64,000 nucleotides of DNA from the NCBI GenBank assembly GCA_027924585.1, contig BSBM01000307.1, positions 13,501,501 through 13,565,500 of the forward strand. Direction: 5' to 3'. This document shows, piece after piece, positions 33,831 through 46,317 of the stretch. Positions within the stretch are counted from its first letter, which is position 1. Each line of letters starts with the position of its first letter. The notes under the pieces are model-generated. The model was not told the DNA's origin, ran no database searches, and saw only the letters and a list, made by a program, of their open reading frames with translations. The position numbers were made by a program, and so were the translations under genes. Source of the stretch: Larix kaempferi (Eukaryota > Streptophyta > Pinopsida > Pinales > Pinaceae).

Positions 33831-36260
33831 TTTTATGTTGTGGAAAAACATTACTTTAAAAGTTATTGTAAATGTTGTTAACCAAGGATGGTCTAGGATG
33901 ACTGTAAGTAAATATTTTTATTATTTAATAATTAAAATAGGAGACACCTATCCAAAAAAGACTGTTGAAGAGTGTTCACTGACCCATTAGGAGGAATGAA
34001 CTAGTGTAGAAGGAAAATTGAGAAGTGGCAGCAACTACACTCACTTTCTAGTTAATGCAGGAGGCAACTTCCCTAAAAATGTGGTCACGTTCCCCAAGGA
34101 AGGTGGAACTGAGGAGGTGGCTCATTAAATGTAAAAACTGACCCAAATACCTAGGCAATCTTACATCCATCGAATGAGAAGGAGGCTCACTAGTTGATGC
34201 CTTATGGATAGTTGGATACTGAAAAATTTAAGCACACAAGAGGAATTCGATGAAGGAAAGCTAAATTGAGTTTCTAGTGTAAGGAATGCAAGTTTATTCT
34301 GCTGAGTTGTAGAGAGTGTATTGTCTGCAAGTTTTTATGACTGTTGAAATAAAAAGAGACTATTATATGCTTCTACACAGTATCTTTGTCCCGTTGGTTC
34401 GGTGAAAAGGCTCGGGGGTACTGAAGCAAGTAATATTGGCTACTTCTAGGAGACGGTTGGGAGGAACGGTCTTCTTTGGGTGTTTCTCCACCTCAACAGT
34501 TAAACAGGTTCTACATTGTTCTAGTTTATTTACTTCTAAATAGTTCTGTATATTTCTGAAAACTTTTATATTTAAGTTATCAAGTTTTAATGTTCTTTAG
34601 ATGTTTATTTTAGCTGTTAAATTCAATCAAATATAGAACTGATAATTATATTCTATATAAAATTATGTATGATTAGAATTGGAATATAGAATAATGAAAT
34701 ATGAATCATCTCTGTATTTTTCCTTTCACATAAAGTGTTGTAATCTAGTATGGAGAGTTATTTGAATAATTGTAATTTAATATTTGCATAGTAGTACAGA
34801 AGCCAAATGGCTCAAATATATATATATATATATTACAGAACTGTATTATGTATATAATATATATATATATAATATTTACTACTACTATATTATGGTTTCA
34901 AAGTAACTCTGTAAATCATAAAATAAATCAATATTTATGCCCTATCGGATACATTACAAACATTTAGCATTATTCAAATATATAGCCAGAAGCAAGACAA
35001 CCTAACCATCATCGACAAATATTGACAAGGGTCTTTTAGTATTTTCATTTAAAATTGAACACAATCAGAATTTCACCCTTAGATAATTACATCGAATTCC
35101 ATAACTAATCCAGTAACAAACTCTTGGATAAATAATAAACATCAAGATAAACTAAGTCTTCGATAACATCAATGGAAAATTGTTTAAATCAAGCTTACAA
35201 GTTATAGTAAGGGATTTTCCCAGTTTAAAATAAACAAAATTCTTTTAGTAAAACAAAACACTTATAATCAATGTCAAGGTCAAACTCTTTTAAAAGAAAT
35301 TAGAAACAACTTCACAATAACAACACAGAGCAGTGAGCATCATATTCTTTCAATTTACAGGTTGAGTACAGACATAGGGGTCGAGACCCAATAAGATTAT
35401 TTTACTAGAATAAACTTATTCTTTTAAATAATGGGTTTCCTATCGCAACCCCAAAGTCTTGTATCCCACACTTTACTCAACGTAGCAACATTTCTATTTA
35501 ACATTGTTCTTCAACGCTGTGAATTATGCCTTATAACTTTTAAAAATAACATTTCTAACCCTATTATACATAATGAAATCCCAAGTTAAGGTTTTGAGCC
35601 CAGATTTAAATTACAACACAACCACGTTGTTCTCCAAGGCTGAATACTATTCCTTTTGGCTTTCAAAACTTAAATCGAAAACATAAATATTAGATCATGG
35701 GTAGCATTTAAATGAACAGAAGATTGAAAATATAATCATACACATAAAAGTTGAGTTACAACATCAAACATCAACAAAACCATAATGGCATTAATAAATT
35801 AATTAAATACTATGTATCGAAATCATATTCATATTTAGGGCTTTGCCCAAATCATTAAATAACAAATACATTAACATTACAACCACACCATAAACCAAAA
35901 AGGAATTACATTAACACAGTCGAAAGACTTAAATCCATAAGATGCATAATACAGAAAAACCAAATTATAAGTTACCCACATAATGTCGAACGGTCAAAAC
36001 TAAAACCCTAGAATTTATATTCATCATAACGCTGGGTGAATCCCAATTAAAGGTTTTTAAGCCTAAAACTTTTACAAAATAAACAATGCCATTTGACATT
36101 TTACAGTTCGCCATTTCTGGCTTACAACTAAATACCTAAACCCTACAACTTTTCATTTACAGAAGTAACATCATATTAAGAACATAGGACCGGACCAAAG
36201 AATCACAGTAGCATCGTAGCAAGGCAGGACACACTTGAACATGAGTACCAGGAAGGCCCG
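33830..36260 (+). mobile_element. Old LTR-like stretch related to the chromovirus LTR
   Basis: From about 33840 the sequence follows the LTR at 46360 onward with many differences: 'caaggatg', 'gttcactgaccca...aggaggaatg', 'ggttcggtgaaaaggctcgggggt' (compare 46960) and 'acaggttcta'. Blocks near 36190-36260 ('gcaggac...gaggcttacca') resemble 53500-53540. The right end is not defined. It interrupts the pol relic to its left. No gene inside. Confidence 0.5.
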
Positions 36261-36560
36261 AGGCTTACCAATTCAAGTCTTTTGCAAACCATGAATCATC
36301 TATGTTCCACTGACAAGCTTTAAACCACAAACCGAAGCTCAGAGTTAGAATGAGCTCTTCCTGGAAAGCTTTACACAAAACATTGAGCATTAGAAACTCT
36401 TCATAGTTGATGTTTAAATAAAATACATAAAACAATTTTTTTAAAATGTCAAATGCATTACCTTTGTTAGCGTGTTTCCATGACCATGATTTTATCTCTG
36501 CTTGGAAAGCTCCTACATAAGCCACGAACTGACCAACAGTTAAACATCTGCATGGAATAA

Positions 36561-36716
36561 CTCTCCCCAGCCATGGTGGCCGAGAGTCCCTTGTCCAGAA
36601 AACCTCACCTCACTCTCCCCAGCCATGGAAGCCGAGAATCCCCTGTCAAGAAAACCTCACCTCACTCTCCCCATCCATGGTGGCTAAGAGTCCCTTGTCC
36701 AGAAAACCTCACCTCT
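36561..36716. repeat. Three 52-bp tandem repeats
   Basis: Units starting 'ctctccccagccatgg' at 36561, 36613 and 36665 share 'ccagaaaacctcacct'. The period is not a multiple of three, so the open frame across it is not likely to be a repeat protein. Confidence 0.85.
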
Positions 36717-36719
36717 ATC

Positions 36720-37430
36720 AAAACATGGTTGAGGAAACGAAGACATCCAATCAAGAAAGTTTCCCAAATGGTCATCCCAATAAGGTTCTTCTCAGTCCAT
36801 GAGCATAAAAATAAAATGAATCTCTTGCTCATAGAAAGGGACATTATGGATGGAAGAAACCAAGTCAAATGCTGAAAATTGAAGAAGAATGTCATGGAAG
36901 ACTCAGACAAAAAAATTCGTCAATAAAGAAAGCATCTAAAGAAATACTCACAGCATGGGAATGAGGAACAAACGAATACATCTGTTTGATTTTGTTGCGA
37001 TCCTGTGGAGTCTTCTTTAGTGGGCGTCCGAAAGATGAATCTAAAATGAACTTCACATTTTGGCCTCACAAGAGTGGTTAGGAAGTGTGATTGAAAGTTA
37101 CCCTTATTCTCCAAATGACTAATGTGATAAAAATGGTTACTCCCATGTATAAAATCTGGCTTGTAAAAGCACTATGTTACATATGGGGTCAATAACATGT
37201 AAGTTTTCTAACCTTTGAAAGATATTATTCAGAGATCTGTGTTGACCAGCGAATTGCCAATTGTTGTTGCTACAACCTGATCCCTAATTTTTAAAAAATT
37301 ATGGGGCCCCTCCTTTTCTCTTAAGAGAGTTTTTAATTTTCAAGTCTTCCTAGAAAATGCTAACTTCGAACTTAGTTTTTTTCCAAAGGATCGAGCAAAG
37401 AAGGCCTTTTCTCACTAAGTAAAAATCAGC
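36720..37430. other. Non-coding stretch
   Basis: No supported gene or element boundary is seen. Confidence 0.4.
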
Positions 37431-38060
37431 TTTTGGGGCCGAAACGATTAGCGTAACTCAGACAAATCGGTTGAAATGGTCGGAAGCATCTTTTAAGTTT
37501 ACACACCTTTCATGTTTCGGAGAAAATCTCCGAACCGAGCCGAAACGGTTGGAGGAACTCAGTCATTTCCGCCGAAACGGTCGGAGCACTTTTGTTTTTC
37601 TTTTTCAACACTTAGATGTTTTCTCACCTTTTGGGCGTGGAAGAGATCGGTGAAACTGGTATATTTGAGCTGAAATAGTCGTCAGTAGTTGTTAATTTGA
37701 TCCAATGTGTCCTGATGTAGAAGAGATCGGTGAAAATGATATATAGTCACGACACGTTTCGAGTGAAGTTTGAAACGACAGTCGAAACTCGCCGACTGCA
37801 AGTTGAAATTTCCGAAGGGCCGTCGTCGACGCATTTTACAAATTCATTTCCGAAATGGTATAATGAACAAGTCCTGCTGAAATGGTCAGCGGTTAAGGTT
37901 TATAAGCAGCGACACGTAACAAAATGTCCGCCGAAGCGATCGCAAAATTGCAGGCCAAAGCTTGTTGATCACAACGCATCAATGTAGTTAGCAAAACATC
38001 GTTGATACATTTCGCAGAGACTGAACAAGTCCACCGAAACGGTCGGCGACAAACTTTTAG
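37430..38060. repeat. Irregular repeats of a CCGAAACGGTCGG motif
   Basis: Variants occur near 37437, 37467, 37548, 37580, 37660, 37878, 37930 and 38034 (for example 'gccgaaacggttgg', 'gccgaaacggtcgg', 'caccgaaacggtcgg'), often about 30 or 100 bp apart and joined by 'aactcag'. The zone is CpG-rich against an AT-rich background. No gene is supported. Confidence 0.55.
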
Positions 38061-38189
38061 TGGTAGCATTGTTTTAAAACCGGTTATCATGCCAAAACGG
38101 GGTTAGCCATAAGTGAACCCACATAAACCCACTAATTTTGCATTTAAAGTTCCACCAATCAACCCTGTTTTTCATTTATTGCACTTTTC

Positions 38190-38319
38190 GCAGGAGTTAT
38201 TTATAAAGGTTTGGGTTAATTGCAAGTTTTGACATTGCAAGAACGCCATTTGTAAGTTGTTTCCTCCACCAATTGCCAACATCCATGCATCCCGACGTCG
38301 TAGAACTCATCGACTAACA
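38190..38319 (+). promoter_or_regulatory. Possible TATA promoter and first exon of the coiled-coil pseudogene
   Basis: TTTATAAAGG near 38200 precedes an AG|GTAGGT donor at about 38319/38320. Inferred from consensus only. Confidence 0.3.
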
Positions 38320-39121
38320 GGTAGGTTGCCATGTGCTCTTTTTGGTTATTTTTGTTCTTTTGGTTTTGTTTTTTATGTTCTGGGGATTTTTTCTTTTTCA
38401 GACATCGTTTCTCCCTCGAAGTCATTTCTCCTACGTCATCCTTACTTGCCAGGGTCAAACCAATTTAGGGCCTTTTCTATAAGTGGTCATTAAGCGGAAA
38501 CACTGAATTTCGTAGCCCTAGAATTTTCTAACCGCACTAGCTGTCCTACCTCCCTTTGAGTGCACAGTAGAGTCAGGGCCTTGCGTTAGTATTTTGAGCC
38601 AGGTTTTGGTTTTGGCATGGTTAATGGTTTTATTTTTACCACCAGTTGCACACGATAAACTACTTCCATCCATGAGACCAAAGTAAGCCCTTGGCAGCTA
38701 CTCTATTGCTTCGCATACTCAAGCCCTAGTTCCTGTCCTCAACAGACTAACCATCCTACATCCATAAGCAATTACCAAATGCAATTTCTTCATAAAATGG
38801 ACTTAATTGACGCACTTTACATACTCCCTTAAGCTAATTATTTTGTGCTGGTTTAGATACTCATCCCAATTTTTACTCATAAAATCATACTTACCACCAG
38901 CAACTAATTTGTTATTAATATTTGAATTATTAGGAAGGCTGTTTTGAATTATGTTACACAGTTTTTGTTTTCATGCCTGCATACTGATAAAATTAGCAGC
39001 GAAACTTGACAACATAGTAATGGTGTTTTTGTTCAACTCTTCCTATCACTTGTAATATGAAAAAAAATGCTTGATTAATTTTTTTTTGAATTGTTTCTTA
39101 CACATGGATTTCTTTTTATCA
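38320..39121 (+). other. Probable ~800-bp leader intron
   Basis: A GTAGGT donor at 38320 and a strong polypyrimidine acceptor TTTCTTTTTATCAG at 39121 end four bases before the ATG at 39126. Confidence 0.4.
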
Positions 39122-39125
39122 GAAA

Positions 39126-42100
39126 ATGTCTAAGAAAGGAGCCAAGAGGAAATCTAAGGTAGTTGAATAAGTGTTAGATGTCGAGATTATATTGGAAACC
39201 AAGGTAGAAACTGTGTTTGAGGATACTAAGGTAGCGACAGGGATTCTCCCTGAATTCAAATGGGGAGAATTATACCAGATGATCCGGGACCAGGATGTCC
39301 CTGGTGCAGTTCTTGAAGAAATGGTCTTATATCAGAATATCAAGAAATATGGCATAACGAAAGCAGCTACACGCCCAGATATTTTTCCTTGCTCATAGGT
39401 CATTGGGTGGATTCTATCGCAAGCTGATGCCGCGTCCAGGTTCAGATGAGACAACAAAGGAGAAGCATTTTCCTCGTTCCATCTAGCTCACATATCGGCA
39501 GTGTACAAATTACCGCACGCTCAGGTCCTGCTAACTAAAGACTAACTTAAAAGACATGGACACTCTCGCGTACGGTAAGAAAATATTAATACCAGAAAGC
39601 AGCTGAGGCATAAATCAAGTAGAGAGTATGAGTTTCAAAGCTTGAGGACCCCATTTAGGATGATAGCCCTGATGGTAAGCAGGATTTTTGGGAGGGCAGA
39701 CAGGACTATCTACAAATTAAATTGGATACCTCTAATTCATCATGTAGCCTTCCATGGTACATTCTTTAACTAGATAGGCATAATCTCAGACAGTCTGTCA
39801 TCAACAACAACGGCTGCAAAAGGAGGTTTGACCCAGAAGAAGGCAGAATTCTACATGTCTTCATACCTTGTAGATTGCATTTTATCAAGGCACCCATTCC
39901 CCAAGTTGGGCTACATCTAGAACATAATTGAATCGACAATCTATGCTTCTTATAAGATCTTGTTGGCCCATAAATACAAAGGTTATTATAAGCTCATATG
40001 TGAAGAATTTATCATGCCTCTCTATGAGTTGATTTTCAACAAAGAACCAAACTGCTTGTCTGAAAATGCCATGGCAGTTGTATAAGAGTATGGGGATTAC
40101 TATTTTTCATAGGAGGGAATGTATCCCAGGATGTACGGAGGTTCCAGAACTCCATCCCCTTTTCCCAAATATGTGACTTATTATGTGGTTCACAAAGAAC
40201 CAGTCAGGAAAGTATTCATAGATGGGATTGGTGGTTTCTTGCATGATTGTAAAAAAGCTTCATTCCCACCATTTCCTTTCTGTATCGGGGCATACAAATT
40301 CTCAAAAGTTAAAACTGTTGAAGCTTTTTTTCAAGAATTGGAAGCTTTCCATCTTGGCGAAAAGAGTTTGGCAAGAAATGACAACATCAACAAAGTTGCC
40401 GAGCATTGTGGAGCAATCAAAATACATTTTGACTATGCCTATTACTTTGACAAAGACAGAGAAGTATTCAGAAGAGCTAGCAATATGACTGAGCTCAACA
40501 AGTGCTTTCGTCCCAAAGGTGGATCCAGTTCCAGCACTGCTACCAAAGCTGGTAAGCAGGAAGAATTACAAAGAAAAAGAGAAGAAGTCGTAGCTCTACA
40601 ATTAGCAAAGGAAGGACATAGGCTAAAATAGGAGACTAAAAGAATTCATAAAGAAGCGACAAAATTAAGAGAGAAGAAGCTGAAAGAGTTAGGAAAGAAG
40701 AGGTTGGAAGGATTCAGAGAGAAGAGGTCGATAAGTTGAAAGAAATGAGAGAGAGAGCAGAAAAGGAAGCGACTGAACAACAAAAAAAAAGAGGAAGAAG
40801 AAAAGTCCAAGAAGGATGTGGAAATGGGAAGCCCAAACATGCATAACATGGACACAAACCCACCCCAGGTATCCAATGAAATAATCATAGGAGGCCACCT
40901 CCCATTGAAGGAGCTCGGACTCACGCCATTTACCCCGTAAAAGGATCACATTGTGGCTTAATTGGACACAATTGTATTTGAACATAACAGAAAAACCATC
41001 TTAAAGAGAACGAAAAAAGACTAAAAGTGGGATCCCAACCAGATATCGTCACTATACAGGAGAACACCATCCTAGAGGGTACACAAAAATACCCCAAATT
41101 CATGGCATCTATCAATGTAGCTGTTGCTCAAACAAATGAAGATAATATGAACAATTTGATGAATGATATTGAGCGAAGCAAAGGGAAGGTGCTTAAACTA
41201 AAGGGTAATCTGGTGAAGGAGCGAGTAGCAAGGATAGAATGGAAAAGGAAACATGACGCCCCGTTATCCGAAAAGGAAAGAATAATGAATGAATACCAGA
41301 GATTGGATGAAGAAAAGGAGGCATTAACTATACAATTAATGATATTGGAAGGTCAGAAGAATGACCTTGAAGCTCGGACCAATCATCTAGAATCAAGCGA
41401 GCCAGCTGCCAACCAACAATTTGAAGGATTAAAAGTTGAGGTAGAGGAGTTAGAAAAGGAGAAAGAATATTTAAGATGACAACTGGAGTTGGCATACAAA
41501 ATAAAGCTAGATATATCTCTGTTTTGTGGTCAAGCCTGGAAAATACAAGAACAAATTTATCATTCTCAGGTGATTCTCACAGAGAAGATATATAAGATGA
41601 AGCTAATGATGGCGAGAATGGACGAGATATCTACTGAGTCACAGGCATGCAGGAAAACGTTGTGTGATGTTGCAGAAAAGATCAAAATCCAAATGGTATG
41701 GAGATAGGCCAACTCTGAATACCTTGACAACTTGCTTCCTAAGACAGCATCAAATTTGAAGTCGAAAATGGAGTTGTTAGAATTTTGCAGGAAGGCTTCT
41801 AGAAAACTGAATAATGACATCCTAAAGACTGTTCAGAAGTGTCAGGATTTTTATGGGAAAATCCAACAAGTTCATGAAAAGTGTCATCTCTCTCCTCTCT
41901 CGCTAATGAACGAACTTCCTTCAAGAGATGTATGCATGACAGAGATGTAGATTGGATTACAACGGGATTTAGAATACATCAAAAAGTTAGATGCTCTTAG
42001 TGAGGAAGACATCCACCATTTTGTAGGGAAAGCGTCTATAAATGCATATTTCCTTGAAGATATTTTCATAGCAGTAGAAGCAGGGATGGTGCACGTTGAA

Positions 42101-42184
42101 ACTCAGCTGTCATATCATGAATTCTCTTTGCAAATATTGGATCCTAGTAGGATTAATGTCATCACTGAAGGAGTTAATGTGTGA
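39126..42184 (+). pseudogene. Large unrecognised pseudogene with globular and coiled-coil parts
   Basis: ATG at 39126 follows the acceptor. The frame has a stop at codon 15 (MSKKGAKRKSKVVE, then TAA), then coherent protein sequence to about 40900 with several stops (for example FEDTKVATGILPEFKWGELY; 40119-40631 with YVTYYVVHKEPVRKVFIDGI and FCIGAYKFSKVKTVEAFFQE). From about 40620 the composition becomes Lys/Glu-rich and coiled-coil-like. After a frameshift it continues at 41027-41479, 41489-41707 and 41732-42184 (LEGQKNDLEARTNHLESSEP, VEELEKEKEYL). The total is near 1000 codons. No catalytic motif is seen. It may be an accessory ORF of a retroelement or a host protein; I do not recognise it. 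Confidence 0.5.
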
Positions 42185-43074
42185 GGGGAATATTCTTCTA
42201 GTTTAGCTGGGTCCACAGAAATCTGAATTTTCAAATATCTTTTGTATTTTCTCATGTAAGCACTAGAAGACAAAATTTTGGGAATCTTAGGGTTAGGGTA
42301 GATTAAGAGGCACTAGAAGATAAAATTTTAAAAAGAAAGTAGGGTTAGAGAATAGAGAAGAAGTACTTTTGCTAGTACAATAGAGCTGGACCATTTTTGT
42401 AAGAGAACTATTTTTCTACTGAACAAGAAGTATTTGTTTCCTGGGAAAAGCTGGTGCAGAGATTTTGCATGGAATTTGTGGAATGCTAATGTGGAATTAC
42501 TTCTTCTTTCATTCATAACTCAAACTATGAGATCATTCTAAATTTCTTGAATTACTTCACAGTGATGAATGATTTTTCTTTTTGTGCAATTTTTTATGTG
42601 CTAAAAGAGTAATAATTTGCTTTATCATATCATAGCTATCTTTGATATTCTTTATGTTGCAAATGTGATTATTGTTTTGAAACAGCTATCTGTGAGAATT
42701 TTATGAACATTTCCAGTTTATTACTCTTAATTCAATCTTGCTCCTTGCAGGGATAGGATAGTTAGATTAGGAATAAATATATAATTGATAAGGAAGGAGT
42801 GGTAAGACGAGAGGTAAGAACCTGCGCATCGCTAGTGTGGTTTCTTCCTGTCAATTACATGCATTTAATTAGGGCACTTACATCTCATAACTAAAATAAA
42901 ATACATAAACAGTGGACCAGGCCGCAATCGGTAAAGAACTTAAAAAATCACACACATGGTAGCCGGACCATTAACCGGACATATTACCTCACACCAAATG
43001 GTGAGCGATATAATTGGGCTTTCTTACCAGGGAGAATCCCTACTGCTGGCACTATAATTTTTTGGGGCATCAAC
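42185..43074. other. Non-coding stretch ending at an element-like edge
   Basis: Two short direct repeats, 'gcactagaagacaaaatttt' type, lie at 42266 and 42310. At 43074 the sequence ends in GGGGCATCAACA (minus strand TGTTGATGCCCC, an LTR-like end), exactly where the neighbouring minus-strand RNase H frame breaks. Confidence 0.4.
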
Positions 43075-46000
43075 AGGCAGTAAATAGTGCCTCCATTTCT
43101 TCAATTCCTGTACAATGGCATAAAAATCCTAGTCATATGTGTTGTATTTATGCTTGGCATCATCCAAATTTTCATTGAATAAGGAAATTGGTCAACCCTC
43201 TTGGCCCAACATTGCTCCAATTGCTAATCCACTCATGTTGCAATTGACTTGAAATACCTTTTCAAAGTCTTGTAGAGATACAAATCGTCTCTTTGTTACC
43301 TTTTGCTTCAGCTTCTCAAAAGCTTGGTGGTTGAAATACACACACTTGAACTCATCTTTCTTCATGCATGTCATCAGTGGTGCACATATCTGACTAAAAT
43401 CTATAATGAACTTCCAGTAGAAGGTGGAAAGTCCATGAAACATTCTCACCTATGTGGCACTCGTCTACTAAGGACACTCTAAAATTACCTTCACCTTTCT
43501 AGATCCATATTTATCCATTTTCGTGAAAATATGAATCCCAGGTACACCAACTCCTTCTGCATGAAGGAACACTTCTACAGGTTCACTACCATCTTTTCTT
43601 GGCTTAGGCTTCGCAATACTTGTTGTAGATGAGACAATTGTTCATTCTTAGTCTTACTGAAAATCACAATGTCATCAAGGTACACTACAATGAACCTTCC
43701 CAAAAACGGTTTCAACACTTCATTCATCAGTCGCGTGAATGTACTTGGTGCATTTTTATCCCAAATGGAATAACCATCCACTCATATAGTTCTTCCTTCG
43801 TCTTGAAGGTTGTATTCCACTCATCACCTTCTCTTATCTTAGTCTAGTGACACCCACTCTTCAGGTCGATATTGGTGAAATACGTTGCTCCACTCAAGTA
43901 GTCGATCAAGTAGTCCATCCTTGTAAATGGAAACATGTGCTTGATGGTAATCCTATTGATGGCCCTTGAATGGGTTCACTTCCACCACTCTCCTCCTTTA
44001 TTTGGTTCTAGTATAACTGGTACTGCACATGGGTTCAGACTCTCTATAATCATTCCTATGTCCAACAACTCCAGGACCTATCAGTTTAGCTCAACATTCT
44101 CTGTCGATGTCATTCTATGTGGCACCTTATTTGGAATACTTGACCCCAGAATCAAGTCGATCTTATGTGGTATACTTCTTGTCGGAGGGAACCCTATTGA
44201 TATCTCTTCGACCATTATGCCTTTAAACTCCTATAATACCTACCCAAATTCAATTGGCATTTTCCCCATTGGTCTGTCAACACTCAGACCTTTGGGAATG
44301 ACTGCGAAGTAGTATTCTTGCTTCTTTTCCTCCAGGAAAAACTCTTTGTTTGGGCACATCAACACTCTATTTTCCCAGTAGTTTTTCTCTTTACTTTGGG
44401 TACTCTGATCTTCCACCATGGGAATCAAACAAAATTTTCTGTCATCCTTATCGGCTGTAACAATATTCTTGCGACCATCATGTAGCAAATGGCATGCATC
44501 CATGGGGATGACGTCGCACAACATGTTGTCGTATATCTCACCAATATTGAAATTGATCAAGAATTTTCTTGTCATCGTGACATGGTGACCCTTATTCAAC
44601 CATGACACTCTATAAGCATTCAGGTGTATATGAAATTTTATCCCTAGCTTGTTAATAAGTTCTAACAAGACCGAATTCTCAGTCCTTTATCCATCAATGA
44701 TGGTTACACAACATATGTCTCTAATCTTCACCTTTGTTTGGAAGATTTACATCATTTGTACTAGTTGTCTCTCCTCCTGTTGGGCAGGATGTAAAAACAT
44801 TCATTGGGATGTCAGGTTCCATCCTCCATCCGACGCATCTTCCACTATACTCTCTATTCCAATTCTCTCATCGGTTCCCCGAATTTTGATCTCCTGTGGA
44901 CTTGCAATATGCAAGTTGTTTGGGCACTCATACACCTTGTGTCATAGTTCTCAACACTTATAAAAGATAACTTTAGACTGGTATGCATGTATTCCTTCGA
45001 TTTTTCTCCTCTGAATGTTCGTCCCTCAACCTATGGAGTTATACCTTCCTCATCATTACTCTGGTACACTTTCTCTGGTTGTTCCTTCTTCTCATCATTC
45101 CTCACAACCTTATTCCTCACCCCGCTTGTTTTTCCTCTGGAGGAAGAAAATTTCTAGCTTTGAGAACTCGAATTCCCTCTAATCATCAAAGTATTTGGTG
45201 AAAATTTCTCTTATATCTTTAGAGCTATCTAATAGGATTCTCCGACTATTCTAAACCTTCATAGGCTCAACTCATATTGAATGGCATATTTTAGGACATT
45301 CACGTAAATCGCAACTGCCTTCTCTACCTTGTTGGTCTGTCCCAACCTCACACATAGTCGATATAATTCCTCAGTGAATTTATTAATAGTCAACTCCTTC
45401 TTTCACAAGATTTGCAGTTTCCTAAAAAGATGAATCATGTAGTCGTTGGGAAAAAACTTGTCCTTCAACTTGGTAACCATCCTATCCCAAGTATTCACTT
45501 TTTCTTTCCCCTTCTTCACTCTGTCAGCATGTACATTGTCCCACCACAATGAGGGATGTCCCTTCAACTTCAAACAAGAAATATTTACCCTTTTAGGGTC
45601 TTTTATCTTGTCCATGTCAAAGTATTTCTCTATTTACCTAACCTAGTTGATTAGTTCTTTAGGGTTTGAGTTCCCTGAGTAGGTAGATACTTCCAATTTT
45701 GGTCTACCCTTCATTTCAAACAATACTTTCACCAATTTTTCCCCTAGTTCTTCTTCCTCTACTTCTTTCGAAGTGTTTTCTTCTTATTTTACCTTTTCAT
45801 CACTATGGTCCAAGGTTTCAATAGCCATCCTTCTATTATGGGATTCCTTTACTATCACTAGCTCACTCTTCAAACTTCTCATGGTTTGAACAAATTCTTC
45901 TAATGTTTCACGATCAATCGTGATTCCTGTACCTCCATGCACTCTTCATTCTCTACCATGAACACTCATGCCTCTTTAAGAAATTTATTTTACACTCGAC

Positions 46001-46100
46001 CAACCGGTACACATCTACCTAGTTGTCACTAGATTTTATCCCCATGTCCAATTGCAACTGGACATCAAACGCAAGACACAACCCACTTTGATACGAACTG
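43075..46100 (-). pseudogene. Minus-strand Ty3/gypsy relic: gag, protease region, RT, RNase H start
   Basis: Read from 46100 leftwards: a degenerate iMet-like primer site (TCGTATCAAAGTGGG), then a gag fragment (45615-45403; LKLKGHPSLWWDNVHADRVK, NTWDRMVTKLKDKFFPNDY). Next is a protease-side block (44668-44240; YRVSWLNKGHHV, IYDNMLCDVIPMDACHLL), and RT with SGATYFTNIDLKSG and the YLDD box ([20 protein letters not shown], 43781-43575). The RT/RNase H connection follows (43449-43192; FSQICAPLMTCMKKDEFK, FQVNCNMSGLAIGAMLGQEG), and AKHKYNTYD...KKWRHYLLP ends at 43075. Frames change several times and stops are frequent. Integrase is missing. Confidence 0.8.
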
Positions 46101-46317
46101 ATGCAGACACAAGGGTGATTCCACGAAGATCAGTAACTCTTTTTGTCCAAATATGACGGTGAAAAACGGAAATTTTACCCATGTATTAAATTGAAACCCT
46201 CAAAACTCATATTTTCCACATGAATTTTGACATGCGGTTGAAAAACGAAATGTAGAGAATTATGTTGGCTTTCCAATGATATTTTTTCCGAAATATACCA
46301 ATGTCATTTATCGTGTC
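46101..46317 (-). repeat. Remnant of the LTR of the minus-strand Ty3 relic
   Basis: The minus strand ends in TCTGCATCA two bases before the primer-like site. The rest of the LTR is cut off by the chromovirus inserted at 46318. Confidence 0.45.

Noticed and set aside
36573-36875. 100-codon open frame across the 52-bp repeats
   Set aside because: The period is not a multiple of three, so each unit is read in a different frame; unlikely to be coding.
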